A stretch of DNA of 64,000 bases from Patulibacter americanus DSM 16676 (GCF_000420025.1 NZ_ATUD01000001.1:744001-808000); one strand, 5' to 3'; shown: positions 42,682-52,022, counted from the first letter of the stretch. The notes: generated by a model from the letters alone, not told the origin. Numbers and translations: made by a program.

Positions 42682-44141
42682 CGGGACGCCGGTGGTTGCG
42701 CGGGCTGCGCGCGCGGTTGCTGGTCGCGTTCCTGACGGTGACGGTCCTCGGGGCCGCCGCGGCGGCCTGGGCGAGCGCACGGTCCGCGAGCACCGCACTG
42801 GTCGACGGAGAGCAGCGGCGGATCAGCGAGACGATCGTCGGGCAGGTCCGCACGGTCACGCCCCAGCTGGCCTATCCGCCCGACCGACCTGCGCTCGACC
42901 GGCTGCGCACGGTCGTCGGCGAGGACACCGTGGTGGGCTACCGGGGGCTGCGGTCGGCGGACGGGGCGGAGACCCGGCTCGTGACGCCGGCCCTGCGCAG
43001 CGCGGTCCGCGCTCGCGGGCGGACCGTCACGCAACGGATCACGGCAGCCGACGGCCGGCCGTGGCTGCTGGTCGGGATGCCGATCGTCCGGACCGCTCCG
43101 AACGGCGCCCGCACGCCGTCCGGCATCGAGCTCTACGCCGTTCGCAGCCTCGGCGGCGTCGAGGTGCAGATCGACGACCTCAGCCGGTCCGCAGCGCGCA
43201 CGGTGGCGTTGACCCTGCCGCTGGCCGCGCTGCTGGCGCTGGTGGCGGCGCGCAGCGTGCTGCGTCCCGTACGCGAGCTCCGCGACACGGCGCGTCGCCT
43301 CGCCGACGGGGACCTGGATGCGCGGACGTCACCGGGAGGGGCCGACGAGGTGGCCCAGCTGACGGTCACGATCAACGAGATGGCCGACGCCATCCAGACG
43401 TCGATGACGGAGATGCAACGGATGCAGGCCGACGCCGAGCGGTTCGTGGCCGACGTCTCGCACGAGCTGCGCACCCCCCTGAGCACCCTGACGGCCGTCA
43501 CGTCGGTGCTGGCGATCGCCGCCGACGGGGCGGACCCCGATGCCCGCGAGGCCGTGGAGCTGGCGATCGCCGAGACCGATCGGCTCGTCCGACTCGTCGA
43601 GGATCTCATCGAGGTCTCGCGCTTCGACGCCGGCACCGCGGTCCGACGGGAGGAGCCGGTCGACGTGGTCGCCGCCGTCCGGGACTGCCTCGGAGCTCGG
43701 GGGTGGGCGGACCAGGTCGACCTGGTCGCCCCGGACGCGCCGGTGGTGCGGCTGGACCGGCGCAGGCTCGACGTCATCGTCGCCAACCTGGTCGGCAACG
43801 CGCTGCGTCACGGCGGCCCCCCGGTCCGCGTCGAGGTGACGGCGACTCCGCAGGAGCTGCAGATCGCGGTCACCGACGGCGGTCCGGGCCTGCCCGCCGA
43901 CGTCGCCGAGCGCGTCTTCGACCGCTTCTACAAGGCCGACGCCGCCCGCGCCCGCACGCCGGGCAGCGGACTCGGCCTCTCCATCGCCCGCGAGAACGCC
44001 CGCCTGCACCGCGGCGAGCTGACCGCGGGCAACGCGGCGGGTGGCGGTGCCCGCTTCGTCCTGCGGCTCCCACGGGACCAGGGTTCGGAAGCAGCTCCTT
44101 GCACGCCCCCGACCTCGAGCCCCGCTCCGGAGGACCGATGA
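42678..44141 (+). CDS. Sensor histidine kinase
   Basis: A 487-residue membrane kinase. Two membrane segments (about 13-35 and 174-192) flank an extracytoplasmic sensor of about 140 residues. HAMP (about 193-245) and HisKA follow, with phosphorylated His262 in VSHELRTPLST. The HATPase_c domain shows N (VANLVGNALRHGG), G1 (VTDGGPGLP) and G2 (GSGLGLSIA) boxes. Phosphorylates the adjacent response regulator. The ATG overlaps the regulator stop, and its own stop overlaps the lipoprotein ATG. Confidence 0.94.
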   Translation: MTGRRWLRGLRARLLVAFLTVTVLGAAAAAWASARSASTALVDGEQRRISETIVGQVRTVTPQLAYPPDRPALDRLRTVVGEDTVVGYRGLRSADGAETRLVTPALRSAVRARGRTVTQRITAADGRPWLLVGMPIVRTAPNGARTPSGIELYAVRSLGGVEVQIDDLSRSAARTVALTLPLAALLALVAARSVLRPVRELRDTARRLADGDLDARTSPGGADEVAQLTVTINEMADAIQTSMTEMQRMQADAERFVADVSHELRTPLSTLTAVTSVLAIAADGADPDAREAVELAIAETDRLVRLVEDLIEVSRFDAGTAVRREEPVDVVAAVRDCLGARGWADQVDLVAPDAPVVRLDRRRLDVIVANLVGNALRHGGPPVRVEVTATPQELQIAVTDGGPGLPADVAERVFDRFYKADAARARTPGSGLGLSIARENARLHRGELTAGNAAGGGARFVLRLPRDQGSEAAPCTPPTSSPAPEDR

Positions 44142-44611
44142 GACGGGTCGGCCTGGTCGTCCTGTGCCTGCTGCTGGCCGGCTGCGGCGTGCAGCCGTCC
44201 GCTCCGCAGGACGCCGGCGACGCGCCGACCGGCGTGGCGCGCGGGATCACCTTGTACTTCGTGGACTCGCGGGGTGCCCTGCGGCCGGACGTCCGGCCGA
44301 CGGGTCGCCTGGGCACCATCTCCGAAGCACTGGCGCTCCTGCTGACGGGGCCGGGGGACTCGAGCCTGCACACCGAGATCGCGGCGAGCACGACCCAGGT
44401 CGGGACGGTCACGACGGCGCGGGCGATCCAGCTGCGGGTACCGCTGTCGATCCGTGAGGTGACGCCGAAGGGCATCGATCAGATCGTGTGCACGGCCCTG
44501 GGCGTGCACGTGCAGGGAGGTGGATCGCGGCGGACGCGGATCCAGCTCCTGTTCACCACCGCCCCGGCATCGGCGTCAGCGATGCTCCGGACCTGCCCGT
44601 TGACCGACTGA
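44138..44611 (+). CDS. GerMN-domain lipoprotein of the two-component operon
   Basis: A 157-residue lipoprotein: a short signal peptide with lipobox LLAGCGVQ (Cys16) and then a GerMN-like domain (about 35-155) with ITLYFVDSRGALRPDVRPTG and ISEALALLLTGP. In Streptomyces CseA a lipoprotein modulates its neighbouring sensor kinase; the same is inferred here from gene order and ATGA overlap with the kinase. Its stop codon touches that of the convergent acyltransferase, leaving no intergenic terminator. Confidence 0.82.
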   Translation: MRRVGLVVLCLLLAGCGVQPSAPQDAGDAPTGVARGITLYFVDSRGALRPDVRPTGRLGTISEALALLLTGPGDSSLHTEIAASTTQVGTVTTARAIQLRVPLSIREVTPKGIDQIVCTALGVHVQGGGSRRTRIQLLFTTAPASASAMLRTCPLTD

Positions 44612-45823
44612 TCAGCGCAGCTCCGTGACGTCGATGGTCGGCGGTGCCGGGGCGGGCGTCGCCGACCACAGCACGGCGAGCGCGACCATCGCCGTCACGA
44701 AGGCGAGACCCCCGAGCCTGCCCCTCGCCCACCGGGCCCGGAACCGGATCGGATCCTCCACCAGCACCTTCGAGAGGACGGCCACACCGATCGACACCAC
44801 GAAGACCGCTGCCGTCCGGCCCCACCCGTCGAGTCCGGTCCGCTGCGGGGACAGCAGGGCGATCACGGGCCAGTGCCACAGGTAGAGGCTGTAGGAGACG
44901 ACCCCGAGCCCGCGGAGCGGCCGCCACGAGAACGCGCGGGCCATCGTCGCTCCGGGCGCCTGCACGCACAGACCGATCAGGAGCGCGGCGGCCGCGGAGT
45001 GCACGAACAGCCCGCCTTGGAACAGCCACGACGACGTCGCGCCCTCGACGAGCACCCACGCGACGCCCATGCCGAGGGTCAGAGCGATCATCGACGCGCC
45101 GGCCCCGCGCCGGCCGGCCACCCGGGCCGCGGCCGTGCGCACCGGCGCGGTCGCCACCGCGGCCCCCAGCAGCAACGAGAACGCCCGTGTGTCGGTGCCG
45201 GTGTAGACCCGCGTGGGATCCGCCGGGTCGACCAGCACGACCATCAGCGCGAACGAGACGACCGACCCGACTCCGGCCACGAGCGCGACCCGACGGTCGA
45301 CCGCGGCGCCCACCCGGACGACGCACAGCAGCACCACCGGCCACACGAGGTAGAACTGCTCCTCGACGGCCACGCTCCAGAGGTGCTCGAAGACCCGGTC
45401 CTCACCGAACCGGTCCCAGTAGCTCGCCGACTCCGCGAGCAGGTGCCAGTTGACGAGGTTCAGCTGCACCCACGGGCCGTCGGCGAACGTGGCGCGGACC
45501 GTCGGCGGCGAAGCCCCCAGCCGGACGACCACGGCGACGACCACGAGCATCACGGCGAGCGCGGGAAACAGGCGGCGGACGCGCCGACCCCAGAACGCCA
45601 TCAGGGACACCGTTCCGGTGCGGTCGACCTCCCGCAGCAGCAGTCCGGTGATGAGGTACCCCGAGAGGGCGAAGAACAGGTCGACCCCGAGGAACCCTCC
45701 GGGAAGGTGGTCCGTGTGGAACAGCAGCACGCCCAGGATCGCCAGGCCTCGCAGGCCATCCAGCGCCGGGAGGTGCGGTTTGCTGCCAACGCGCGGCGGG
45801 GCGGTTCCGGGACGCGGCGTCAT
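44612..45823 (-). CDS. Acyltransferase 3 (OafA/YrhL) family membrane protein
   Basis: A 403-residue integral membrane acyltransferase with about ten membrane segments. The N-terminal block HLPALDGLRGLAILGVLLFHTDHLPGGFLGVDLFFALSGYLITG holds the conserved His of the family. FEHLWSVAVEEQFYLVWPVVLL and LGVVSYSLYLWHWPVIALL are further family blocks. It O-acylates a lipid-linked or surface sugar. ATG 45821-45823 was chosen over an upstream in-frame ATG since the family block follows within 20 residues and the upstream part is Arg-rich without similarity. Confidence 0.88.
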   Translation of the reverse strand: MTPRPGTAPPRVGSKPHLPALDGLRGLAILGVLLFHTDHLPGGFLGVDLFFALSGYLITGLLLREVDRTGTVSLMAFWGRRVRRLFPALAVMLVVVAVVVRLGASPPTVRATFADGPWVQLNLVNWHLLAESASYWDRFGEDRVFEHLWSVAVEEQFYLVWPVVLLCVVRVGAAVDRRVALVAGVGSVVSFALMVVLVDPADPTRVYTGTDTRAFSLLLGAAVATAPVRTAAARVAGRRGAGASMIALTLGMGVAWVLVEGATSSWLFQGGLFVHSAAAALLIGLCVQAPGATMARAFSWRPLRGLGVVSYSLYLWHWPVIALLSPQRTGLDGWGRTAAVFVVSIGVAVLSKVLVEDPIRFRARWARGRLGGLAFVTAMVALAVLWSATPAPAPPTIDVTELR

Positions 45824-46001
45824 GACTCCGATGCTGCGCCGACCGTGTCGCTGCCCCGTCCGTGGTGCGTCGCAACCCCGTCGCAGCGCCGACGGCCCCG
45901 GGGGCCCGGGTCGCGCCCGCGCCGCACGCACCACGTCGCGCCACTAGCGTGCGGCGGGCCGCGCTCCCCGCCGTCGCTACCGACCGAAGGATCCTCCGCC
46001 C

Positions 46002-47012
46002 ATGGCCCGCAAGCGCCCATCCGTCGACGAGCTCGAGGCCGGCCTGCTCGCCGGGAACCGCGCGATCCTCTCCCGCGCGATCACGCTCGCCGAGAGCCGA
46101 CTGGCGTCGGACCGCGAGCTCGCCCAGGAGGTCATGGCGCGCCTGCTGCCCCGCACCGGCGCGGCGCGGCGCGTGGGGCTGACCGGCGTGCCCGGCGCGG
46201 GCAAGTCGACGACGATCGAGGCGCTCGGCGTGTGGCTCGTCGAGCGCGGTCACAAGGTCGCGGTGCTGGCGATCGACCCGTCGTCCACCCGCCAGGGCGG
46301 GTCGATCCTGGGCGACAAGACGCGGATGCAACGCCTGTCGGTGTTGGAGGACGCGTTCATCCGGCCCTCCCCCACCTCGGGCGTGCTCGGCGGCGTGGCC
46401 CGCCGAACCCGCGAGGCGATGGTGCTGTGCGAGGCCGCCGGCTTCGACGTGATCATCGTCGAGTCCGTCGGCGTGGGCCAGAGCGAGGCCGAGCTGGCCG
46501 ACCTCGTCGACTGCGTGCTGCTCCTGCTCGTCCCGGGCGCCGGCGACGAGCTGCAGGGCATCAAGCGCGGGATCGTCGAGGTCGCCGACCTCATCGTCGT
46601 CAACAAGGCCGACGGGGATGCCGTCCGGGCCGCCAAGCGCGCCGCGGGCGACTACCGCCACGCGCTGCGGATGCTCCCCGAGGCTACCCCGGGCTGGAAG
46701 ACCCCGGTCCTCACCGCGAGCGCCGCCGAGGGGATCGGCCTGGCCGAGACCTGGCAGGCCGTCGAGGACCACCGCACGCACATGGAGTCCTCCGGCGAGC
46801 TCGAGCGCCGCCGCGCCGCCCAGCAGCTCGGCTGGCTGCGCCAACAGGTCGAGGAGGTCGTGCTGGCCGCGTTCCACGCGCGCCCGGGCGTCAAGGAGGC
46901 CCTCGACGACGCCCGCGAGGCGATCACGAACGCGACGGCGACGGTGCCGCAGGCCGCCGCGCGGGTGCTCGAGGCCGGGTTCGGGGTCGAGGGCGCGCCG
47001 CCCGTGGAGTAG
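46002..47012 (+). CDS. meaB: Methylmalonyl-CoA mutase-associated GTPase MeaB
   Basis: A 336-residue G3E-family GTPase that loads and protects the cobalamin cofactor of methylmalonyl-CoA mutase. Walker A GVPGAGKST at about 62-70, LAIDPSSTRQGGSILGDKTRM, the metal-binding ESVGVGQSE and base-recognition NKAD are all present. The length is typical. ATG 46002. It is encoded 6 kb from mutAB, separated by unrelated genes, rather than directly adjacent as in many genomes. Confidence 0.95.
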   Translation: MARKRPSVDELEAGLLAGNRAILSRAITLAESRLASDRELAQEVMARLLPRTGAARRVGLTGVPGAGKSTTIEALGVWLVERGHKVAVLAIDPSSTRQGGSILGDKTRMQRLSVLEDAFIRPSPTSGVLGGVARRTREAMVLCEAAGFDVIIVESVGVGQSEAELADLVDCVLLLLVPGAGDELQGIKRGIVEVADLIVVNKADGDAVRAAKRAAGDYRHALRMLPEATPGWKTPVLTASAAEGIGLAETWQAVEDHRTHMESSGELERRRAAQQLGWLRQQVEEVVLAAFHARPGVKEALDDAREAITNATATVPQAAARVLEAGFGVEGAPPVE

Positions 47013-47069
47013 GCCCCGTACACCCAAATCCGATTCATGCGGGAGCCCGCGGATGCCGATGAATGGCGC

Positions 47070-48170
47070 ATGCCCTTCTCCCGGCCCATCGTGGTCGCGT
47101 TCGCGTCCGCGATGTTCTTCGCCACCCCCGCGCTGGCCTCGGCCGCCACGGCCGACCTCGGCGTGACGAACCCCGTCATCACGGGCGAGACCCGGCCGGG
47201 CGCCGAGATCACGCTCGCCTACACGGTCTCCAACGCCGGCCCCGACGCCACGGCCGTGACGGTCGACGACGCGCCCAGCGAGGGCACGCAGCTCCTCAGC
47301 ATCACGCCGTCGCAGGGCTCCTGCACCCCGAACGCCGGTCGCTCGCTGTGCGACCTCGGGGTCGTGGCTCCCGGCTCCACGGTCGCCATGGCCGTCAAGG
47401 TGCGGCTCGGCGCGGCCGGCAACTACCAGCACGTCGCGTGGGTCCGGCCGACGAACGCGGACCTGGAGAACCAGACCCAGGACCCGAACCGGGACAACGA
47501 CTCCGGGGGCATCAACTTCAACGTCGAGGAGCCCTACGTCGAGCCGGTCGAGGTCCAGACGCCCGCCGTGTCGATGAGCGCCGGCTTCCGCCGCACGCAG
47601 ACCACCGTCGGCGTAGGCGCCGAGCTGACGCCCTACGGCGCCGGCACCCTCCACTTCGAGTACGGCACGACGAAGACGTTCGGCAAGAAGACCGCCGCCG
47701 TGAAGATCAGCGGCGACAAGCTCGAGCGCAAGGCCACGATCCGCGGTCTCGGGATGAAGACCAAGATCTACTGGCGCGCGGTCATGGTCGTCGGCGGCAA
47801 GACGTACCGCGGCAAGACCCACAGCGAGACGACGCTGGGCAAGCTCCTCTTCCCGCTGATCACCCTGAAGGCGACGAAGCGCACCGCGTCGAGCACCACC
47901 TACGTCGGCACGATCGGCGACGGCTTCGCCGACGCGCCCGGGGCATGCAAGGGCACCATCCAGATGGACGTCTACACCGCGTCCGGTGGCGACGTCCTGC
48001 GGCGCCGGACGACGGTCAACGCCAAGACCTGCAGCTACAAGATCACCATCCCGTTCGGCACGAAGGACGCGCGCAAGTACGGCCGCAAGGGCAAGGGCGT
48101 CTACGTCCAGGCCGGCTTCTCGGGCTCGAAGGCCGTCGCGGCCACGCGGTCGAGCGCCGAGCGCCCGTAG
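47070..48170 (+). CDS. Secreted DUF11-like surface protein
   Basis: A 366-residue exported protein. ATG 47070 gives a standard signal peptide (cleavage near ALASAATA). The first domain (about 28-150) is a DUF11/CARDB-like immunoglobulin-type fold with AEITLAYTVSNAGPDATAVTVDDAP. The second (about 175-260) contains LTPYGAGTLHFEYGTTKTFGKKT, a fibronectin-like pattern often seen in actinobacterial surface proteins, and the C-terminal part is basic with two cysteines (PGACKG and AKTCSYK). Function unknown. A strong hairpin follows the stop. Confidence 0.75.
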   Translation: MPFSRPIVVAFASAMFFATPALASAATADLGVTNPVITGETRPGAEITLAYTVSNAGPDATAVTVDDAPSEGTQLLSITPSQGSCTPNAGRSLCDLGVVAPGSTVAMAVKVRLGAAGNYQHVAWVRPTNADLENQTQDPNRDNDSGGINFNVEEPYVEPVEVQTPAVSMSAGFRRTQTTVGVGAELTPYGAGTLHFEYGTTKTFGKKTAAVKISGDKLERKATIRGLGMKTKIYWRAVMVVGGKTYRGKTHSETTLGKLLFPLITLKATKRTASSTTYVGTIGDGFADAPGACKGTIQMDVYTASGGDVLRRRTTVNAKTCSYKITIPFGTKDARKYGRKGKGVYVQAGFSGSKAVAATRSSAERP

Positions 48171-48175
48171 GCGAC

Positions 48176-48201
48176 GCTCCCCCGGGCCGCCCCGGGGGAG
48201 C
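48176..48201 (+). terminator. Strong GC hairpin terminator
   Basis: GCTCCCCCGGG-CCGC-CCCGGGGGAGC is a perfect 11-bp stem with a 4-base loop starting 6 bases after the stop of the secreted-protein gene. There is no U-tract, as often in such genomes. Confidence 0.7.
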
Positions 48202-48325
48202 CGTCCCGGCACCCCGCGGTCCGCGCGAACCGCCCTGCTACGGTCGTTCTCTCGGCAACCACCGCGTCGGCGCCCGGTCTCCACGACCGCGACGCCGCCG
48301 CGCATCACCGCCCCCGGAGGACCCC

Positions 48326-49096
48326 ATGACCAAGCTCCTGATGCTCCTCACCGGCGCCGACGAGTGGACCCTCGTCGACGGCTCGAAGCACCCCACCGGC
48401 TTCTGGGCGGAGGAGTTCGTCGCGCCGCACAAGATCTTCCGCGAGGCGGGGTGGGACATCACGATCGCGACGCCCGGCGGGGTCGTGCCGCCCGTCGACG
48501 AGGGCAGCCTCGCGCCCGAGACGGTCGGCGGGCACGACGAGTCCGACGCCCTGCGCAAGTACCTGGACTCCGTCGCCCTCGAGCTCGCCACCCCGGCGAA
48601 GATCGAGGCGATCGACCCGCTCGAGTTCGACGTCGTGTTCGTGCCCGGCGGCCACGGGCCGATGGAGGACCTGGCCGTCCACGAGCCGACCGGCCGCATC
48701 CTCACGCGGATGCTCGACGACGACATGAAGCTCGTCGCGGCGGTCTGCCACGCGCCCGCGGCGCTGCTGGCGGCGAAGCGCGGCGACGGCTCGTGGCCCT
48801 TCGCCGGCTACACGCTGACGGGCTTCACGAACGAGGAGGAGCACCAGGCGGGTCTCGGAGAGATCGCAGTCTGGCTGCTCGAGGACCGGCTCCGCGACGG
48901 CGGCGCGCAGTTCGAGTACGGCGACCCGTGGAAGCCGTTCATCACGGAGGACCGCAACCTCCACACGGGCCAGAACCCCGCGTCGTCGGCCCCGCTGGCC
49001 GAGCGGCTCGTGGGCATCGTGCAGGCGCGCGAGGAGGCCCTGAAGGCCGCTGCCGAGGCGGAGGCCGCGGAGGCCGCCGGGGGCAACGAGGGCTGA
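48326..49096 (+). CDS. DJ-1/PfpI-family protein (Hsp31-like)
   Basis: A 256-residue class I glutamine-amidotransferase-like protein. The nucleophile elbow is AAVCHAPAAL (Cys at about 138), with FVPGGHGPMEDL providing the conserved Gly-Gly-His and a Glu typical of the family. The N-terminal insert containing GFWAEEFVAPHKIFREAGW is characteristic of Hsp31/YhbO-like members, linked to glyoxalase, deglycase or chaperone activities. An Ala/Glu-rich coil closes the protein. ATG 48326 follows CCGGAGG at good spacing. Single gene. Confidence 0.87.
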   Translation: MTKLLMLLTGADEWTLVDGSKHPTGFWAEEFVAPHKIFREAGWDITIATPGGVVPPVDEGSLAPETVGGHDESDALRKYLDSVALELATPAKIEAIDPLEFDVVFVPGGHGPMEDLAVHEPTGRILTRMLDDDMKLVAAVCHAPAALLAAKRGDGSWPFAGYTLTGFTNEEEHQAGLGEIAVWLLEDRLRDGGAQFEYGDPWKPFITEDRNLHTGQNPASSAPLAERLVGIVQAREEALKAAAEAEAAEAAGGNEG

Positions 49097-49220
49097 TCGG
49101 GACGCGGGACGCGCGACCTCGGCCACCGGGGCCGCTCGCCCTGCCCCGCCAGGCGCGGCTCAGGCCGCTTCCCGATCGCCCGTCCACCCGGGGGACGCCG
49201 TACGCGCCAGCGCGCCCCCG

Positions 49221-49243
49221 ATCGCCCGTCCAGGACGGGCGAT
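49221..49243. repeat. 23-bp near-perfect palindrome
   Basis: ATCGCCCGTCC and GGACGGGCGAT are inverted around a single A, in the 287-base gap before the amino-acid binding protein. The half ATCGCCCGTCCA also occurs once 50 bases earlier. A possible operator for the importer; otherwise the gap shows no gene. Confidence 0.6.
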
Positions 49244-49383
49244 ACCGCCCCTAGGGGCCGGCCCGCACCGCGGTACGCTTGCCTGCCGAAACCGGACCGG
49301 GGGTACGTGGAGCTCGACGCCTCGTCGACCGCCGCGCGGGGCCGCCCGCGGCCCAAGCACCGGTCACCTCGATCGAGCCTTCC

Positions 49384-50253
49384 ATGCCGCATTCACGCCT
49401 CCTCGCCGTCCTCGCCCTGGTTCCCGCCCTCGCCCTCGCGGCGTGCGGCGAGCCGAAGGACGACGCCTCGACCTCGTCCACCGAGACCACCGCCGCCGCG
49501 TCCGCGCAGACCTGCACGAAGGACCAGCTCGCCCTCGTCTCGGGCGGCAAGCTCACGATCGGCACGGACAAGCCGGCGTACCCGCCGTACTTCGAGGACG
49601 ACGATCCGACGAACGGCAAGGGCTTCGAGAGTGCCGTCGGCTACGCCGTCGCCACGAAGCTCGGGTTCGAGAAGAGCGAGGTGGAGTGGAAGACCGTCCC
49701 CTTCAACTCCGCCTACGCGCCGGGCAAGAAGAGCTTCGACTTCGACCTCAACCAGGTCTCGATCAGCGAGGCCCGCGAGAAGGCCGTCGACTTCTCGTCC
49801 CCGTACTTCGAGGCCCCGCAGGCCGTCGTGGTGCCGAAGGGCTCCAAGCTCACCGACGCCACGCTCGCGGCCCTGAAGGACGCGCGCCTCGGCGTGCAGA
49901 TCGGCACCACGAGCCTGGCGGCCGTGAAGGCGTCCATCGCCCCGAACGACGAGCCGAAGGTGTTCGACACCTCCAACGACGTCGTCACCGCGCTGAAGCA
50001 GAAGCAGGTCGACGCGGTCGTGGTCGATCTGCCGACCGCCTTCTACCTCACGGGCGCGCAGGTCGAGGGCTCCTCGATCCTCGGCCAGTTCGAGTCCCCG
50101 GGCGGCGACCGCTGGGGCGCCGTGCTCGCGAAGGGCTCGAAGCTGACCCCGTGCGTCACGTGGGCCGTCGACGAGCTGCGCTCGAGTGGCGAGCTGCAGA
50201 AGATCAACGACCGCTGGCTCAGCGAGGGCGCCGACGCCCCGACGCTGCGCTAG
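49384..50253 (+). CDS. Amino-acid ABC transporter substrate-binding lipoprotein
   Basis: A 289-residue family 3 solute-binding protein. A lipoprotein signal ends in LALAACGEP (Cys about 21). The mature domain contains LTIGTDKPAYPPYFEDD, DFDLNQVSISEAREKAVDFSSPYF and a C-terminal KINDRWL, characteristic of polar amino-acid binding proteins. It feeds the permease and ATPase encoded next. The ligand is not predictable, although the acidic binding stretch suggests a polar or charged amino acid or amine. Confidence 0.9.
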   Translation: MPHSRLLAVLALVPALALAACGEPKDDASTSSTETTAAASAQTCTKDQLALVSGGKLTIGTDKPAYPPYFEDDDPTNGKGFESAVGYAVATKLGFEKSEVEWKTVPFNSAYAPGKKSFDFDLNQVSISEAREKAVDFSSPYFEAPQAVVVPKGSKLTDATLAALKDARLGVQIGTTSLAAVKASIAPNDEPKVFDTSNDVVTALKQKQVDAVVVDLPTAFYLTGAQVEGSSILGQFESPGGDRWGAVLAKGSKLTPCVTWAVDELRSSGELQKINDRWLSEGADAPTLR

Positions 50254-50280
50254 GCGGATCGGGACGCGGGGCGACCGGCC

Positions 50281-51186
50281 GTGTGGTCGATGATGCGGCC
50301 GGACCCCCAGCGGGCCGGTGAGGACCCGGCGGGCGACGCGTCCGCCGGCGGCCCCACGCGCCAGGAGGTCCGCGCGGACGCGAAGCGCCGCCGGGCCACC
50401 CGCGACCGGCTCGTCGCGTTCGTCGCGGCGGTCGTCGTGCTCGGCGGTCTCGCGGCCGTCGTCCTGACGAGCCCGGGCTGGCCGAGCGTGAAGGAGCTGT
50501 TCTTCAACCGGCAGCAGTTCTCGGAGCACTTCCCCGACGTCCTCGGCGGGTTCTGGCTCGACATCAAGCTGTTCGTCGTCATCGAGATCGGCGTGCTGCT
50601 GCTCGGGCTGCTGCTGGCGCTGATCCGCATCACGCGCCTGCCCGTCCTCTTCCCGCTGCGGCTGCTCGCGACGGTCTTCATCGACGTCTTCCGCGGCGTG
50701 CCGACGGTGCTGCTCGTCTACCTCTTCGGCTTCGGCATCCCGGCGCTCGAGCTCTCGGGCCTGCCGACCGACCCGATGATCTGCGGCGGCATCGCGCTGT
50801 GCTTCTCCTACAGCGCGTACGTCTCCGAGGTCTACCGCTCCGGCATCGACTCCGTGCACCCCGCCCAGCGCTCGGCCTCCCTGGCGCTCGGCCTGTCCGA
50901 GTCGCAGACGCTGCGCCACGTCGTGCTGCCGCAGGCCGTGCGGCGCGTGATCCCGCCGTTGCTCAACGACTTCATCGCCCTGCAGAAGGACGTGGCGCTG
51001 CTCGGCATCGTCGGCGTGATCGAGGCGTTCCGCCTGGCGCAGATCGCCGCCGCGGAGCAGTTCAACTACACGCCGCTGCTGGCCGCCGCGCTGCTCTACC
51101 TCTGCGTGACGATCCCGATGGCCCGCGGGGTCGACGTCCTCCAGAAGCGGCGCGCCCGCCGCCAGAACGCCGCGGGAGCCGCATGA
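50281..51186 (+). CDS. Amino-acid ABC transporter permease (HisM/GlnP type)
   Basis: A 301-residue permease: a charged cytosolic N-terminus (about 1-43), a first membrane segment at about 45-66, then the BPD_transp_1 domain with the signature YVSEVYRSGIDSVHPAQRSASLALGLSESQTLRHVVLPQA, the EAA loop contacting the ATPase. The start is uncertain (GTG 50281, or ATG 50290/50293). Operon with the binding protein 27 bases upstream and the ATPase downstream (ATGA overlap). Confidence 0.9.
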   Translation: MWSMMRPDPQRAGEDPAGDASAGGPTRQEVRADAKRRRATRDRLVAFVAAVVVLGGLAAVVLTSPGWPSVKELFFNRQQFSEHFPDVLGGFWLDIKLFVVIEIGVLLLGLLLALIRITRLPVLFPLRLLATVFIDVFRGVPTVLLVYLFGFGIPALELSGLPTDPMICGGIALCFSYSAYVSEVYRSGIDSVHPAQRSASLALGLSESQTLRHVVLPQAVRRVIPPLLNDFIALQKDVALLGIVGVIEAFRLAQIAAAEQFNYTPLLAAALLYLCVTIPMARGVDVLQKRRARRQNAAGAA

Positions 51187-51965
51187 GCACCACGGACGCC
51201 GACCTGCAGCACGGCCACGGAACCCCGGTCCTCGAGCTGCGCGGGGTGACGAAGGCCTACGGCGGAACCCCCGTGCTGCGCGGGATCGACCTGGCGATCC
51301 ACGAGCACCGCGCGGTCGTGCTGATCGGCGCCTCCGGTTCCGGCAAGTCGACGCTCCTGCGGGTGGCGGACCTGCTCGAGGAGCTCGACGACGGCGACGT
51401 GCTCGTCGACGGCGAGGTCGTCACGGAGCCCGGCGTGCGCCCGCTCGAGACGCGCCGCAAGCTCGGGATGGTGTTCCAGTCCTTCAACCTGTTCCCGCAC
51501 CTGACGGTGCTGGAGAACATCGTGCTCGCGCCCGTCAAGGCGCACGGGATGGCGCGCGCCGACGCCGAGGAGCACGCCCGCACGCTGCTGAGCCGGTTCG
51601 GCCTGGCGGGCCGCGAGGGCGAGTACCCCGACCGGCTCTCCGGCGGCCAGCAGCAGCGCGTCGCGATCGTGCGCGCGCTCGCCACCCGCCCCCGAGCCCT
51701 GCTGCTCGACGAGATCACGAGCGCCCTGGACCCGCTGCTGGTCGGCGAGGTCCTCGAGGTCGTCCGCGAGCTCAAGCGGGAGGGCATGACGATGGTCATC
51801 ACGACCCACGAGATGCACTTCGCGCGCGAGGTCGCCGACGAGATCTGCTTCCTGCACGAGGGCCAGATCGTGGAGCGCGGCGCCCCGGACCAGCTGTTCG
51901 TGGACCCGCAGCGGGACGAGACGAAGCGGTTCCTGCAGCGCCTGCTCGAGGCGCAGCGGCCCTAG
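51183..51965 (+). CDS. Amino-acid ABC transporter ATPase (GlnQ/HisP type)
   Basis: A 260-residue ABC ATPase: Walker A LIGASGSGKSTLL (about 48-60), Q-loop MVFQSFNLFPHLTVLENI, signature LSGGQQQRVAIVRALA, Walker B LLLDEITSALDP and H-loop TTHEMHFAREV. The Q-S-F-N-L-F-P-H and E-M-x-F-A-R-E-V blocks are diagnostic of polar amino-acid importers. In Walker B the usual Pro-Thr after Glu is Ile-Thr, as in some actinobacterial members. Confidence 0.93.
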   Translation: MSTTDADLQHGHGTPVLELRGVTKAYGGTPVLRGIDLAIHEHRAVVLIGASGSGKSTLLRVADLLEELDDGDVLVDGEVVTEPGVRPLETRRKLGMVFQSFNLFPHLTVLENIVLAPVKAHGMARADAEEHARTLLSRFGLAGREGEYPDRLSGGQQQRVAIVRALATRPRALLLDEITSALDPLLVGEVLEVVRELKREGMTMVITTHEMHFAREVADEICFLHEGQIVERGAPDQLFVDPQRDETKRFLQRLLEAQRP

Positions 51966-52022
51966 CCGCACGGGCCCACGGGACGCACGGGCGCGACGGG
52001 ACGCACCCGCGCGACGGTCGCC

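Noticed and set aside
45890..45910. GGCCCCGGGGGCCC-like palindrome before meaB
   Set aside because: Short GC palindromes are expected by chance at this base composition.
49221..49243. Palindrome considered as an intrinsic terminator of the DJ-1-like gene
   Set aside because: It lies about 125 bases after that stop and has only a single-base centre; more like a protein-binding site, but unproven.
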